A DNA stretch of 32,898 bases, taken from assembly GCF_005886535.1 (NCBI RefSeq), contig NZ_PNDS01000113.1, positions 1-32,898 of the forward strand, in the 5' to 3' direction. This stretch comes from Pseudoalteromonas sp. S2755. GTDB lineage: Bacteria > Pseudomonadota > Gammaproteobacteria > Enterobacterales > Alteromonadaceae. Of the stretch, positions 16,572 through 24,629 are shown in pieces (within the stretch, counting starts at the first letter, position 1; each line of letters starts with the position of its first letter). The notes below the pieces were generated by a model. The model was given only the letters and a program-made list of their open reading frames with translations. It had not been told where the DNA came from and did no database searches. The translations under genes were made by a program, and so were the position numbers.

Positions 16572-17534
16572 TTAATTATAACTGCTTAGCAGCTTTTGTA
16601 ATTGTTCCAATCGTTTATCAGTCAATACTCGATTATCTATTTTTACGGTAACATCACCACTTTTTAAATTTCTTTGCACTCGAATATAGTCGTTCTCTAG
16701 CATGGATTCCACGCGAGAGTCGCTACTTCCGAATGTGGTTAAGAATTTAGTGATCTGAACAGCGCGTTTCTCATCTGACATCTCTTCTGTCATAAAGTCT
16801 TGCGCTTTTAGCGCAGCAATTTGCTCTGAAAACAGCTCAGGTTGTTCTTGTTTTGCAGTAATGAGTTTTTTAGCAGCTTCACGGCCCAAATGATTTGCCG
16901 TTGGATACAATTGCAATACTTCGACCGGAATGCTTTCATAAGCTTTCAACGCATCAGCAATAGCTGTATGAGAAACGCCTTCCACGGCTGCGATTTCTCG
17001 ATACGATCCTTTTTGGCCCTGCTCTATTAAGTTTTGCTTAGTGTCAAAATAAGCTTTACCTAACTCCCAAAGGCTCGGAGCGATGTATTGATCGGAAGAT
17101 ACCGCTAATGTTTTTGCATCTTCATCGCTAAAGTCTTTCGAGCTCAACACCACATAATCCGCTTCGGCAAGCATACAGGCTTTACGTCGTCTTGAACCCG
17201 ATAAAACGTGAAGTTTGCCATTATGTTGCCAACATAGGGCGGGGTGGAGATTACGTTTATCTTTTTTAATGGCAGGTAATATATCTGCGACCGCTTTTTC
17301 GCTTAATAAGGATTGCTCACGGCGATTCTGCCCATAAACTGTGGTTTTACTCTCAATTTCGCTAAACGGTACCACTTCACAGGTTAGTACTATGGTTTTT
17401 GTCGGATCGCTTGGCGCAGGCATAGTAACCACATCGCCTACTTTAGCTTGATCTAAAAGATCGTCAAGACTACTGCCTTCAACCGCAGTAGCAAAAGGAT
17501 CTATTCGAGTGTCATTTTTACGTTTTCTAGCCAT
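16572..17534 (-). CDS. parB: Partition protein ParB (centromere-binding)
   Basis: ParB/Spo0J-family protein of 320 residues, second gene of the partition operon. Visible are the N-terminal ParB nuclease-like fold with the arginine patch SGSRRRKACMLA at about residues 112-123, then a helix-turn-helix (GSYREIAAVEGVSHTAIADALKAY), and a C-terminal dimerisation region (IRVQRNLKSGDVTVKIDNRV). AAGGT lies 7 bases before the ATG. It begins 13 bp after parA. It should bind a parS centromere and stimulate ParA ATPase. The nearest candidate centromere is the 160-bp gap downstream, as in plasmid P1. Confidence 0.93.
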   Translation of the reverse strand: MARKRKNDTRIDPFATAVEGSSLDDLLDQAKVGDVVTMPAPSDPTKTIVLTCEVVPFSEIESKTTVYGQNRREQSLLSEKAVADILPAIKKDKRNLHPALCWQHNGKLHVLSGSRRRKACMLAEADYVVLSSKDFSDEDAKTLAVSSDQYIAPSLWELGKAYFDTKQNLIEQGQKGSYREIAAVEGVSHTAIADALKAYESIPVEVLQLYPTANHLGREAAKKLITAKQEQPELFSEQIAALKAQDFMTEEMSDEKRAVQITKFLTTFGSSDSRVESMLENDYIRVQRNLKSGDVTVKIDNRVLTDKRLEQLQKLLSSYN

Positions 17535-17547
17535 TATTAATACCTTT

Positions 17548-18780
17548 TTATTCTGCTAGCGAAGATTGTGTTGAAGGCCAATTTGAACGGATCAGCATTT
17601 CTAATTCATCAACCACGTCTTTGATATTTTCTTGCGCTTTTAGCAATGCTTCACGACTTGCTAAACTATCTGAAGTCTTTTGATCAAAAATAGTGTTAAA
17701 CGATGAAGAGCTCGCTGTAATTGCTGAGCTGTGGTTAATTGGATAGCTCATTACTTGACGGCCAAACGCACTACGTACATCTTTAACGATATCGCGTTGA
17801 GAATGGTTTCCTTTTACATAGTTAGTGACTAAGAATTGCATAAAGTCCCAGCCTTCGTGGCCAAGTGCAGCAACAGTATGATATATCTCGCCAAGACGCT
17901 TCAGGTATTTATTATTAGCGTCGAAATCTACGGCCTCTGGGTGTACAGGTATTAACATCGCTGTAGACGCCATCAATGCGTTGTAGAACATAAAATTAAG
18001 TGAGGGTGCGGTATCTACTAGGATAATATCAAACTCGTCCTGTACGGGCTCTATAACCTTCTCTTTGAGCTTATGATAATGACGTGTCTTTTCGTAACTT
18101 GAACTTTCCTTTAACTCTGTTGCCGTTTCATGTTCAAAGTAAAAGTCATCCATACCAGACGGTAGTACACGAATGTTTGGAATGTGGGTTTCTTGGAATG
18201 AATTAGAGACAAGATCTTTCCATGTTTCACCTTCATCTAATTCAATGCAATCTCTCATCAGATCGCCAACTGTGATCGGTTCATGATCATTAGATGGAAA
18301 AAAGCTTGACGATGATCCTTGTGGATCAAGATCAATGATCCCGATGCGATAGCGCTTAATGTTGGTTGTAGCTAGTGCCGCTGCGATATTTACCAAACTT
18401 GTTGTTTTACCACAACCACCTTTCAAACTATTGATCACGATGACTTGTAATTTATCGCTAGACTTTCGTTGATCAGCATTTACACCCAGAACATCTGCCA
18501 TTGCAAAGATATTTGCTAATGTGTATGCATAATGTCCGTTTGCACCTTTCTTAATATTGATGGTATCAAAGTCACCTTGGTCATGGCGTCTTTTTAGTGT
18601 TCTGTTATTTACACCAAGTAGGTCTGCGGCTGCTTTTTGCGTGTAAGTTCTGAGCTCTTTCTCTTCAGTTTTTAGATGAGCTCTATAATGTTGAATACGA
18701 CCAGCAAGTGATTGTTCAGCTACTTCTGCCGTAGCTTTCAACAGCCGGTACGTTGATAGCGCATTGTTATTTATAGACAT
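17548..18780 (-). CDS. parA: Partition ATPase ParA (type Ia, with N-terminal HTH)
   Basis: Segregates replicon copies along the nucleoid. Near residues 45-75 of the longer frame is a helix-turn-helix (TQKAAADLLGVNNRTLKRRHD), typical of P1-type ParA, which also represses its own operon. The deviant Walker A motif KGGCGKTT follows, then IDLDPQGSSS and ILVDTAPSLNF (Walker B). I choose the ATG at 18778-18780 because AAGG lies 9 bases upstream; the ATG two codons earlier is only 3 bases from it. About 410 residues. It is divergent from the origin and rep. A TTATC...GATAA inverted repeat at 18786-18803 could be its operator. Confidence 0.94.
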   Translation of the reverse strand: MSINNNALSTYRLLKATAEVAEQSLAGRIQHYRAHLKTEEKELRTYTQKAAADLLGVNNRTLKRRHDQGDFDTINIKKGANGHYAYTLANIFAMADVLGVNADQRKSSDKLQVIVINSLKGGCGKTTSLVNIAAALATTNIKRYRIGIIDLDPQGSSSSFFPSNDHEPITVGDLMRDCIELDEGETWKDLVSNSFQETHIPNIRVLPSGMDDFYFEHETATELKESSSYEKTRHYHKLKEKVIEPVQDEFDIILVDTAPSLNFMFYNALMASTAMLIPVHPEAVDFDANNKYLKRLGEIYHTVAALGHEGWDFMQFLVTNYVKGNHSQRDIVKDVRSAFGRQVMSYPINHSSAITASSSSFNTIFDQKTSDSLASREALLKAQENIKDVVDELEMLIRSNWPSTQSSLAE

Positions 18781-19080
18781 ACACATTATCCTTTATTTGA
18801 TAACGATTATTATAATGTCCATATATTTTGCTGTAAACACAAAAAAACAAAGACATTTGTAATTTTGATTTACATCTAAGTATAAATAAGAAAGTTTAGA
18901 TATGGTTAGATATATAGGTATTAAAGACTAAGGTAAATAAATAATACCCTAACTAACTGTTTTTAATTGTTATTTTTGTTTTTTATAGATCTACTTTTTA
19001 CTAGGTAAAGATCAGATCCCTTATAACTCTGAGATCGAAATTTTACTAACTACAATTTCAAAAAGTTATATATAAACAGC

Positions 19081-19089
19081 TTATACACA
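19081..19089 (+). promoter_or_regulatory. DnaA box 1 in ori
   Basis: TTATACACA, a perfect match to TTATNCACA, between the second and third direct iterons. Confidence 0.8.
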
Positions 19090-19146
19090 GAATTACTCAC
19101 AGATGTGATGATGGAGATCAATTTTTTACTAAGTAAGATCAAACAG

Positions 19147-19155
19147 TTATGCACA
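19147..19155 (+). promoter_or_regulatory. DnaA box 2 in ori
   Basis: TTATGCACA, a perfect match to TTATNCACA, 66 bp from the first box and in the same orientation. Confidence 0.8.
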
Positions 19156-19241
19156 GATGATATAAGATCAAGTGCTTTGAGGTATGTATAGATCTGATCT
19201 CTACCTAGCATAGATCAGATCTTTACCAATTAACGGTGAAG

Positions 19242-19250
19242 TTTTCCACA
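19242..19250 (+). promoter_or_regulatory. DnaA box 3 in ori
   Basis: TTTTCCACA fits TTWTNCACA; same orientation as boxes 1 and 2. Confidence 0.6.
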
Positions 19251-19482
19251 AGGACATCTGGTTTGCCGTTGTAAATCCACTAAATAGGCCTTAAACAAAG
19301 GTTTTTCAGCGTTAATTTTATCTTTGTTAGTAAAAACTTGATCTGAAAATGGCCTCTACTTAGTAAAAAAATGATCCCAATAAAAAAAGTCACTTCGGAT
19401 CACTTTTTTACCAACTTTAATCATTAACTTTTCCTGCCGAATATGTTGTTATTAGACGTCATGAAAATTTGGAAGTAAAACA

Positions 19483-20697
19483 ATGAGCCGGAAGGTGAAC
19501 ATCTCTGTTGACAATTTGCCTGATTCACTTCGTGGACAGATCCATGGTGTAGAGAGTGCAATCGATAACGAAAGTTTGGCGTTGTTTACAGATAATAAAG
19601 ATGTTCGAGTATCTTTAGAAAATGCCGCCCATGGGTTAAGAGCTTATTCTAACACCTTTAATCATTACGATTTATGGGGACGCTTTGTTCGTTCGGGGCA
19701 TAAAAAATTACCGTTAGAAGAAGCGCCTAAAAAAACGATAGTAACGAGAAAAATATCTGAAAAAGTAGATGGTATTCTATACGAAGGTGAGATAAAAATT
19801 ACGCCTGCTGTTGTTAGCACTAAAAAAGATGGTGATGACGAAGAGTTTTTAGTTTGGCCATCTGACCGAGAAGAAAAGGTCGAGCGTGCGCTGATCCGTC
19901 TCGCTTCCAAAGGTAAGATTGTTAAAATAAATTTTAAGTCCGGTATTCAATACGCAGTTATTTTTTCGATGAACGAGCTCGCTCAAGAATTAAAAGCTGT
20001 TGGTCAATCAATGCCTTATCCGCAAATTAAGGAATCTTTGGAAGCGCTTCAAGGTTCTAAACTTTCGTTCAAATATACGGCTACAGATACTAAAAACCCT
20101 AGTATTGATGATTCATTTTACGAATCAAACATGAACTTTCTGTCGTCGCTGCACTTTAGTGGTAAAAAAGGGCAGGGTGGGAACATCAAATGTGTTGCAT
20201 GTTTAAATGCATTTGTTCATAACATGATCGATAACTTGGAGTATAAAGGTTATTATTTCAACAGTGCTCAGGAGTTAAAACGCGGTTTATCTCGTTGGAT
20301 GATGCTACGTTTGTATCATCTATGGCGCTACGCAGCCCCAGGTAAAACTTATCATTTTCGGCTAATTTCAATAATGGAAAAATACGGCTCAATTTATGCT
20401 GATGATGAAATTACAGAGAATAAATTGAAGGCACTTCGTCGTGATATGACCACAACAATGAAAGATTTGATCGAGAAAGGGGCGATATCCGAATACAATA
20501 TTTCAAATGTTAAAGATGAAAAGTCCGGGAAAATAGTTGATTATGTGTACGAAATGCACCCTTCTGCTCAGTTCTGTGACGAAATATTGGCTCTCAATAA
20601 ACACCATAAACGTATCGAAATTCAAGGTGGTAAACGTATCGTCGAAAATGTTGAAGTAATTGATGAAGATACATTAGAAGAAATCGTTAAGAAATAA
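19483..20697 (+). CDS. Replication initiator protein (plasmid/chromid Rep)
   Basis: A 404-residue protein that I take to be the iteron-binding initiator of this replicon. Two likely winged-helix regions are visible: about residues 128-210 (REEKVERALIRLASKGKI..., SMPYPQIKESLEALQGSKLSF) and about 265-350 (AQELKRGLSRWMMLRLYHLWR, LKALRRDMTTTMKDLIEKGAI). That is the two-domain layout of Rep_3/RepB-like initiators, though the sequence is divergent. GGAAG lies 8 bases before the ATG. It sits immediately right of the iteron/DnaA-box region and is divergent from parAB. The iterons at 19326-19415 lie within 160 bp of its start, so autorepression is likely. Evidence is mainly context plus fold-like patterns. 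Confidence 0.82.
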   Translation: MSRKVNISVDNLPDSLRGQIHGVESAIDNESLALFTDNKDVRVSLENAAHGLRAYSNTFNHYDLWGRFVRSGHKKLPLEEAPKKTIVTRKISEKVDGILYEGEIKITPAVVSTKKDGDDEEFLVWPSDREEKVERALIRLASKGKIVKINFKSGIQYAVIFSMNELAQELKAVGQSMPYPQIKESLEALQGSKLSFKYTATDTKNPSIDDSFYESNMNFLSSLHFSGKKGQGGNIKCVACLNAFVHNMIDNLEYKGYYFNSAQELKRGLSRWMMLRLYHLWRYAAPGKTYHFRLISIMEKYGSIYADDEITENKLKALRRDMTTTMKDLIEKGAISEYNISNVKDEKSGKIVDYVYEMHPSAQFCDEILALNKHHKRIEIQGGKRIVENVEVIDEDTLEEIVKK

Positions 20698-20706
20698 GAT
20701 TTTCTG

Positions 20707-20736
20707 TTTTGGCTAGGATAGTATTTCTAGCCAAAA
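20707..20736 (+). terminator. Hairpin after rep, possible terminator
   Basis: Perfect 10-bp stem TTTTGGCTAG/CTAGCCAAAA with a 10-nt loop, 9 bp past the rep stop. The T-tract is lacking, so termination is uncertain. Confidence 0.55.
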
Positions 20737-20737
20737 T

Positions 20738-21283
20738 AAAGAACTTTGGTATCAAAGCTAATTTCTTTTGCTACTAAAGATACTTTCTGACCAAAATTTA
20801 TTACTACCCAATTCATCAGAACGAAGATGAGCTTCAAAGAGCGAAAAGCCTTCTTAAAAATTTTCTGCGATGAAAAGATACTGAGATTTATAAATCTAGA
20901 AACTATGTAAACGGATCGAATTAATTCTCTAATTATTGGGAAAGGGAACAAGCATATCGTTAATTTAAATTTCCTATTCCGAACAATCAAATAGATCCAA
21001 CAACAGTTGATTTACTAGTGATAACTAGATGACAGTCCATGGACGATAAGCTATTTCAGAGCTTAAAACTTAATGATAAGTCAAAATTTAACCTGAGGAA
21101 ATTACGTCCTTAATTTGTGAAGATAACGATTTCATCTTAGCCTATAAGTTTTAAAGTGCTATAGAACACATCATACTACAATTAGGACAAGTACAGTTAG
21201 TACTTGCATGGACTATGCTCCTCTATCATGGGTTATGTTAAATTGTGTCACATCATTAAATTCTGTGTGGAATTACCTTATTA
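20738..21283. other. Gene-free stretch between rep and tus
   Basis: About 550 bp of AT-rich DNA with no convincing gene. It contains the inverted Ter site (21164-21176), a small hairpin AAGTAC/GTACTT at 21189-21205, and a lone XerD-arm-like sequence (TTATGTTAAAT, 21233-21243). Confidence 0.6.
21164..21176 (-). promoter_or_regulatory. Ter site 0 (opposite orientation), left border of the fork trap
   Basis: The minus strand reads GTATGATGTGTTC, identical over 13 bases to the five sites right of tus but inverted. By E. coli polarity (blocked side is the G of GTATG) it arrests leftward forks and lets rightward forks pass. It lies 107 bp beyond the tus stop codon. Confidence 0.8.
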
Positions 21284-22150
21284 TTATTCAAACCTTTCTA
21301 AATAAATTCTATCGACTAGAAAGTTGTACTCTCGCTTTCTTGGATGATCATCTTTTTGTGTAAAATGACCTAACTCTCCAAGCTTAGTGTCTGGATGTGG
21401 GTTAAAGAGTATAAATGGAAGTGCGGCGCTTACATGATAGCGATTTTGCGCTGTATATCTTACATTCACCTCAGGGGTTACTCTGGTTGGCCTTCTAATT
21501 CTGAGCTTTGCATTTTCTGATAGACTAGAAACTCTATATTTTTCTTGTTCTACCAGCTGTTGCCACTTTTCCTGATCTATCATCCTCGGATTTGAATAAA
21601 GTGAAGAGCGATTTAACATCTCCATAGCGAGTTCTTTACTCAAAACTCTGGTTGCATGTTTTTTCATCCAGGTAAATCGAACGGAATAGGGAACTGTGGA
21701 TTCGCTATGTATTTTTCGATAGGCAGCCAAAGTCATTAAGTTAGGAACAGCACTATGAACAGCTTCAAATCTAGCATCGTTGTTAGAAATTTCCAGAATG
21801 GTATTTTTAAAATTTTCTTTGGCAAGATTGACAGCATTAACCCTAGACTTGATAATTTCTTTAGGGTCATTGACTAACAAAAGACCTGGGAACCTTTGCA
21901 GCAACTTTCCGCTTTCGCGGTCGTTTAAATAGAGATCGCGATAAGCATCTAAACATTTAGAGAGTGCTTTTTCACCTTCTATTTTTGTAACAGCTATATT
22001 TGTTGGAGCAGTTTCTTCATCTTGTTTTTTTATATCAGGCAGCTCATAAAATGTTGCTTTTTTGATATCAGCTTCTGTTAGTTCATGGCATAGTTGATTA
22101 ATATGTTCATTAAGAATATCGAAGGTTGAACGTATATTAAATTTATTCAT
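21284..22150 (-). CDS. tus: Replication terminus site-binding protein Tus
   Basis: Monomeric Ter-binding protein that stops the replicative helicase from one side. The 288 residues (E. coli Tus has 309) show clear matches: FYELPDIKKQDEE (E. coli FSLPEVKKEDE), DARFEAVHSAVPNLMTLAAYRK ([22 protein letters not shown]), WMKKH (WANKH), and ENAKLRIRRPTRVTP (QNAKLKIKRPVKVQP). The pocket that traps the flipped Ter cytosine in E. coli (Ile79, Phe140, His144, Gly149) appears as Leu75, Phe128, His132 and Asn137, so the key Phe and His are kept. Ter site 1 starts 2 bp before the ATG, where a ribosome site would be, suggesting autorepression as at E. coli TerB/tus. The gene lies inside the fork trap that it serves. 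Finding tus on a secondary replicon beside rep is unusual but has parallels in plasmids that use host Tus. Confidence 0.93.
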   Translation of the reverse strand: MNKFNIRSTFDILNEHINQLCHELTEADIKKATFYELPDIKKQDEETAPTNIAVTKIEGEKALSKCLDAYRDLYLNDRESGKLLQRFPGLLLVNDPKEIIKSRVNAVNLAKENFKNTILEISNNDARFEAVHSAVPNLMTLAAYRKIHSESTVPYSVRFTWMKKHATRVLSKELAMEMLNRSSLYSNPRMIDQEKWQQLVEQEKYRVSSLSENAKLRIRRPTRVTPEVNVRYTAQNRYHVSAALPFILFNPHPDTKLGELGHFTQKDDHPRKREYNFLVDRIYLERFE

Positions 22151-22151
22151 T

Positions 22152-22164
22152 GTATGATGTGTTC
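22152..22164 (+). promoter_or_regulatory. Ter site 1, overlapping the tus 5' region
   Basis: GTATGATGTGTTC. It begins 2 bp upstream of the tus start codon, so bound Tus would cover the tus ribosome-binding region. It is predicted to stop rightward forks and is the right border of the inner trap. Confidence 0.82.
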
Positions 22165-22382
22165 TGCTATCTCTTTAATATTATATCAAAAATAATGAAA
22201 TCTCGCTAAGCGATTTTGTTATGAGTATTTAATGGAACAAACTAACAATATCATTCGCACTAGAGCTATATGTGCTAAATTAAGTTGGATACCTTATTAG
22301 AATGCCAGTTTGAGAAGTTAGGTATCTGATCAATTATTTTTGAAGATTTTAGTGATGAAGCATATGATTATTATTTTTTACA

Positions 22383-22395
22383 GTATGATGTGTTC
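22383..22395 (+). promoter_or_regulatory. Ter site 2
   Basis: GTATGATGTGTTC, 231 bp to the right of Ter 1 in the same orientation. Confidence 0.82.
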
Positions 22396-22597
22396 CCACT
22401 GATGTATACAAATTATATCAAAAATATTTTGATAGCTCATATTTATCTTCACTTAATTAATCTTTTATGCGGAGCGTTTAGGTTTTTTGAGAAATAAAAT
22501 ATCAGCTAGTGAATTTTAAAATAGGAAAATGATTCTATGTCATTTTGATGAAACTGCTAATTAGTTTTACGGAGTTGAGATTATTTTACTTGTCTTT

Positions 22598-22610
22598 GTA
22601 TGATGTGTTC
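22598..22610 (+). promoter_or_regulatory. Ter site 3
   Basis: GTATGATGTGTTC, 215 bp to the right of Ter 2 in the same orientation. Confidence 0.82.
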
Positions 22611-22812
22611 CTTATAGATAGGCTAAATTATATCAAATTTTTTTGGACTTCTCCTATAAAATTGGATATTGATAAATTTTGGAGGGAGTTCTTAACGGAC
22701 AATAGTCACTTAAAAGTAGTGGCTAGAAACCACTCAAAATGACAACACTACTTAATCAGCTTTTTGATTAATTTTTAGATTTGGTATTGATTCTATATAA
22801 ATTTTCAATAAT

Positions 22813-22825
22813 GTATGATGTGTTC
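22813..22825 (+). promoter_or_regulatory. Ter site 4
   Basis: GTATGATGTGTTC, again exactly 215 bp from the previous site and in the same orientation. Confidence 0.82.
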
Positions 22826-24169
22826 CTTAAAGTTCCTCGTGATGATACTCTTTTTTATAAATTAAAGTCAAATTTTGATACTGACAGAGTCTTCTTCTGG
22901 TTCAAGGTTTTAGTGTTGAAAAACAATAGTAAGTGTTCACTTATTTTGTTTCGACCGAGCACTTTTCCGTAGGCATGAAGGTTTAATAAATTCTAGTTAG
23001 GCCGAAAAGGGAAGGTGATAGATGGTTAGTAAGTGTGTACTTACTTAGCAACTATCATTTAGGATCCTTTAAAGGGATTGGCTAAATTATAGAGTAGAAC
23101 ACTGAGTTTTATTTTGCACTTTCAAAGAGAAGAATCGTACCACTTCTTTTTCTTGGCTATGAATCTTCGAGTAACATCCGCACTTTTGTAGTCGTACCTG
23201 ACTAAAACACGAAGACGGTTATAGCACAAGTTTCTTTTGGTACATGCATATGTACAGTTCGAAGTTGCAATGCTAGTACTACTTTATAATAACTACACCA
23301 GCTACTTCAGTGATTGCTTGCTGTTATTCATGCTTCGCCGGAATAAATACTAATGTCAGTGTCTTACTCGATTTGCAGCGAAGCTAAAATAACGGAAAAA
23401 CAGAAGTAGATAGAAGACATATCTCCTGTGCTTTGATTATTGAAATATCATATAGTTTTTACACCTGAATTCATGGTCTGATCGTCAAAGAGCAAAGTAG
23501 ACAGAGATCTTTTCAAGCGTCTGAACAGCTTGGTTGAGAACGAGTCAAGCTAGATGTGCTAACTGTTCATGGAAAAATATTTCTGAAATTAACAGTCTCG
23601 AAGTTGATGGGGATTTTGGAAATGAAAATAGTGTTTAAGTTATTTAGCGAGTAACAATATTAATAATCACCTTAGGCAAAGAGCCCTCTTGATACTATAA
23701 GACTAGATGAAGGAAAAATCGTTGCGTTAAACATCAAGAAAAGGATATGGGTCAAGAGCAAACTCAGTAGCACTATAGTAAGCAATACCTCCTAGAATTT
23801 TTTACTTTATTTATTTTGATATAGGTAATGGAGATAAGCACAGTGTTATTGGATTGGTCGACGAGATTTCATTGCTTCAATAAGATAGCTTAATCAAGAA
23901 AATTTATTTTCTTTGAACCACCTTGAGTACTGAAGAAAAACCTCTCCAACCTTTTCAATATTGAGCCATCATTGGGGAAGAGCCCTGTTGGAAGTATCTG
24001 TATGAGTTAACACTTCCAAAAACTATATATGATATGTGATTTGTACTAATAGCTATCACAATATTAGTCATTTCTCTTGCTTCCTTCCAATACTACGAGT
24101 TGCTACCCAATGACTTGTAACTTTGCAACAGAGCTGTTGTTTTATAGCAGAAACTTTAAATAGCTGATA

Positions 24170-24197
24170 ATTTAACATAATGTACATATGGGAAAAA
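24170..24197 (-). other. dif-like XerC/XerD recombination site
   Basis: On the minus strand the site ends with TGTACATTATGTTAAAT. The last 11 bases are a perfect XerD arm, and the central TGTACA differs at one base from E. coli dif (TGTATA). The XerC side reads CCCATA where E. coli has CGCATAA; allowing one missing base, about 21 of the 24 inner dif bases agree. It lies among the Ter sites, as dif does in E. coli. It could be the dimer-resolution site of this replicon. Confidence 0.6.
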
Positions 24198-24522
24198 TCT
24201 GTCCGTTATCTTGGTATATAAGATTTGCTGAAGAGGTAGGGTAGAACTCCATTTTGTGAACAAAGCCTTGAACTGGCTACCATCAGATAGCGCCATAAAG
24301 CAGGTTTACAAGTAACATCGCTTCTAGGATCTTAAATCGACAATGAAGCCTATTGTAACGACCTAAAGAACTAGATCTTAAAATTCCGATATTCGTGAAA
24401 TTAAGACTTGCCTTCGTTCTAGTTGAAGAGATGTATTAAAAATCAACTTATTAAGAGGGGTATTTCGTGATTAATCACTAAAAAAGTTTTAACAAATGGT
24501 GCGGATTTAAATAGAACTTAAT

Positions 24523-24535
24523 GTATGATGTGTTC
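24523..24535 (+). promoter_or_regulatory. Ter site 5, upstream of DAHP synthase
   Basis: GTATGATGTGTTC, 1.7 kb from Ter 4, same orientation, and 94 bp before the DAHP synthase start. It marks the right edge of the terminus region. Confidence 0.8.
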
Positions 24536-24629
24536 TTATTTAAAACAAACGAAAGTTTTTTCTTGATGAATAAAGGGGCTTGGGGTACTGTTCAATGGTG
24601 GTAACACATATTGGAATGAGGAAAATACA

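Larger units (their letters stand above)
18988..19415. repeat. Origin iterons (Rep-binding sites)
   Basis: 18-mers of consensus GATCANNTTTTTACTAAC. Direct copies: 18988-19005, 19033-19050 (GATCGAAATTTTACTAAC), 19116-19133, 19213-19230 and 19398-19415 (GATCACTTTTTTACCAAC). Inverted copies: 19326-19343 (perfect consensus) and 19359-19376. A partial one lies at 19196-19209. Nearly all begin with a Dam site, so methylation state could govern initiator binding. Spacing is irregular, unlike the regular 31-bp array at 4670-4780. Confidence 0.82.
18787..19482. other. Replication origin of the secondary replicon (ori)
   Basis: A 696-bp gene-free interval between divergent parA and rep. The left 200 bp (about 18800-18990) is very AT-rich and could be the unwinding element. 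The centre and right carry at least seven iterons and three DnaA boxes, dense in GATC Dam sites. An iteron array, DnaA boxes, an AT-rich stretch and an adjacent rep gene is the standard layout of an iteron-regulated theta origin. Confidence 0.85.
22151..24629. other. Gene-poor terminus region
   Basis: About 2.5 kb with no open frame above about 65 codons that looks real. It holds five co-oriented Ter sites, three copies of an ATTATATCAAA motif 16-18 bp after Ter 1-3, hairpins at 23027-23045 (AGTAAGT/ACTTACT) and 23988-24019 (TTGGAAGT/ACTTCCAA), and a dif-like site at 24170-24197. I recognise no gene relic in 22970-24500. Confidence 0.65.

Noticed and set aside
19439..19456. ATATGTTGTTATTAG upstream of rep, resembling E. 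coli Ter
   Set aside because: It lacks the G that forms the lock in E. coli Ter and does not match the six local sites; likely part of the rep leader.
20727..20990. 87-codon open frame on the minus strand between rep and tus
   Set aside because: Low-complexity hydrophobic composition, no ribosome site, no family resemblance, in AT-rich DNA.
22545..22972. Two open frames of 65 and 63 codons right of tus
   Set aside because: Both run through Ter sites 3 and 4 (their shared YDVFL is the translated Ter core) and look like chance frames in AT-rich DNA.
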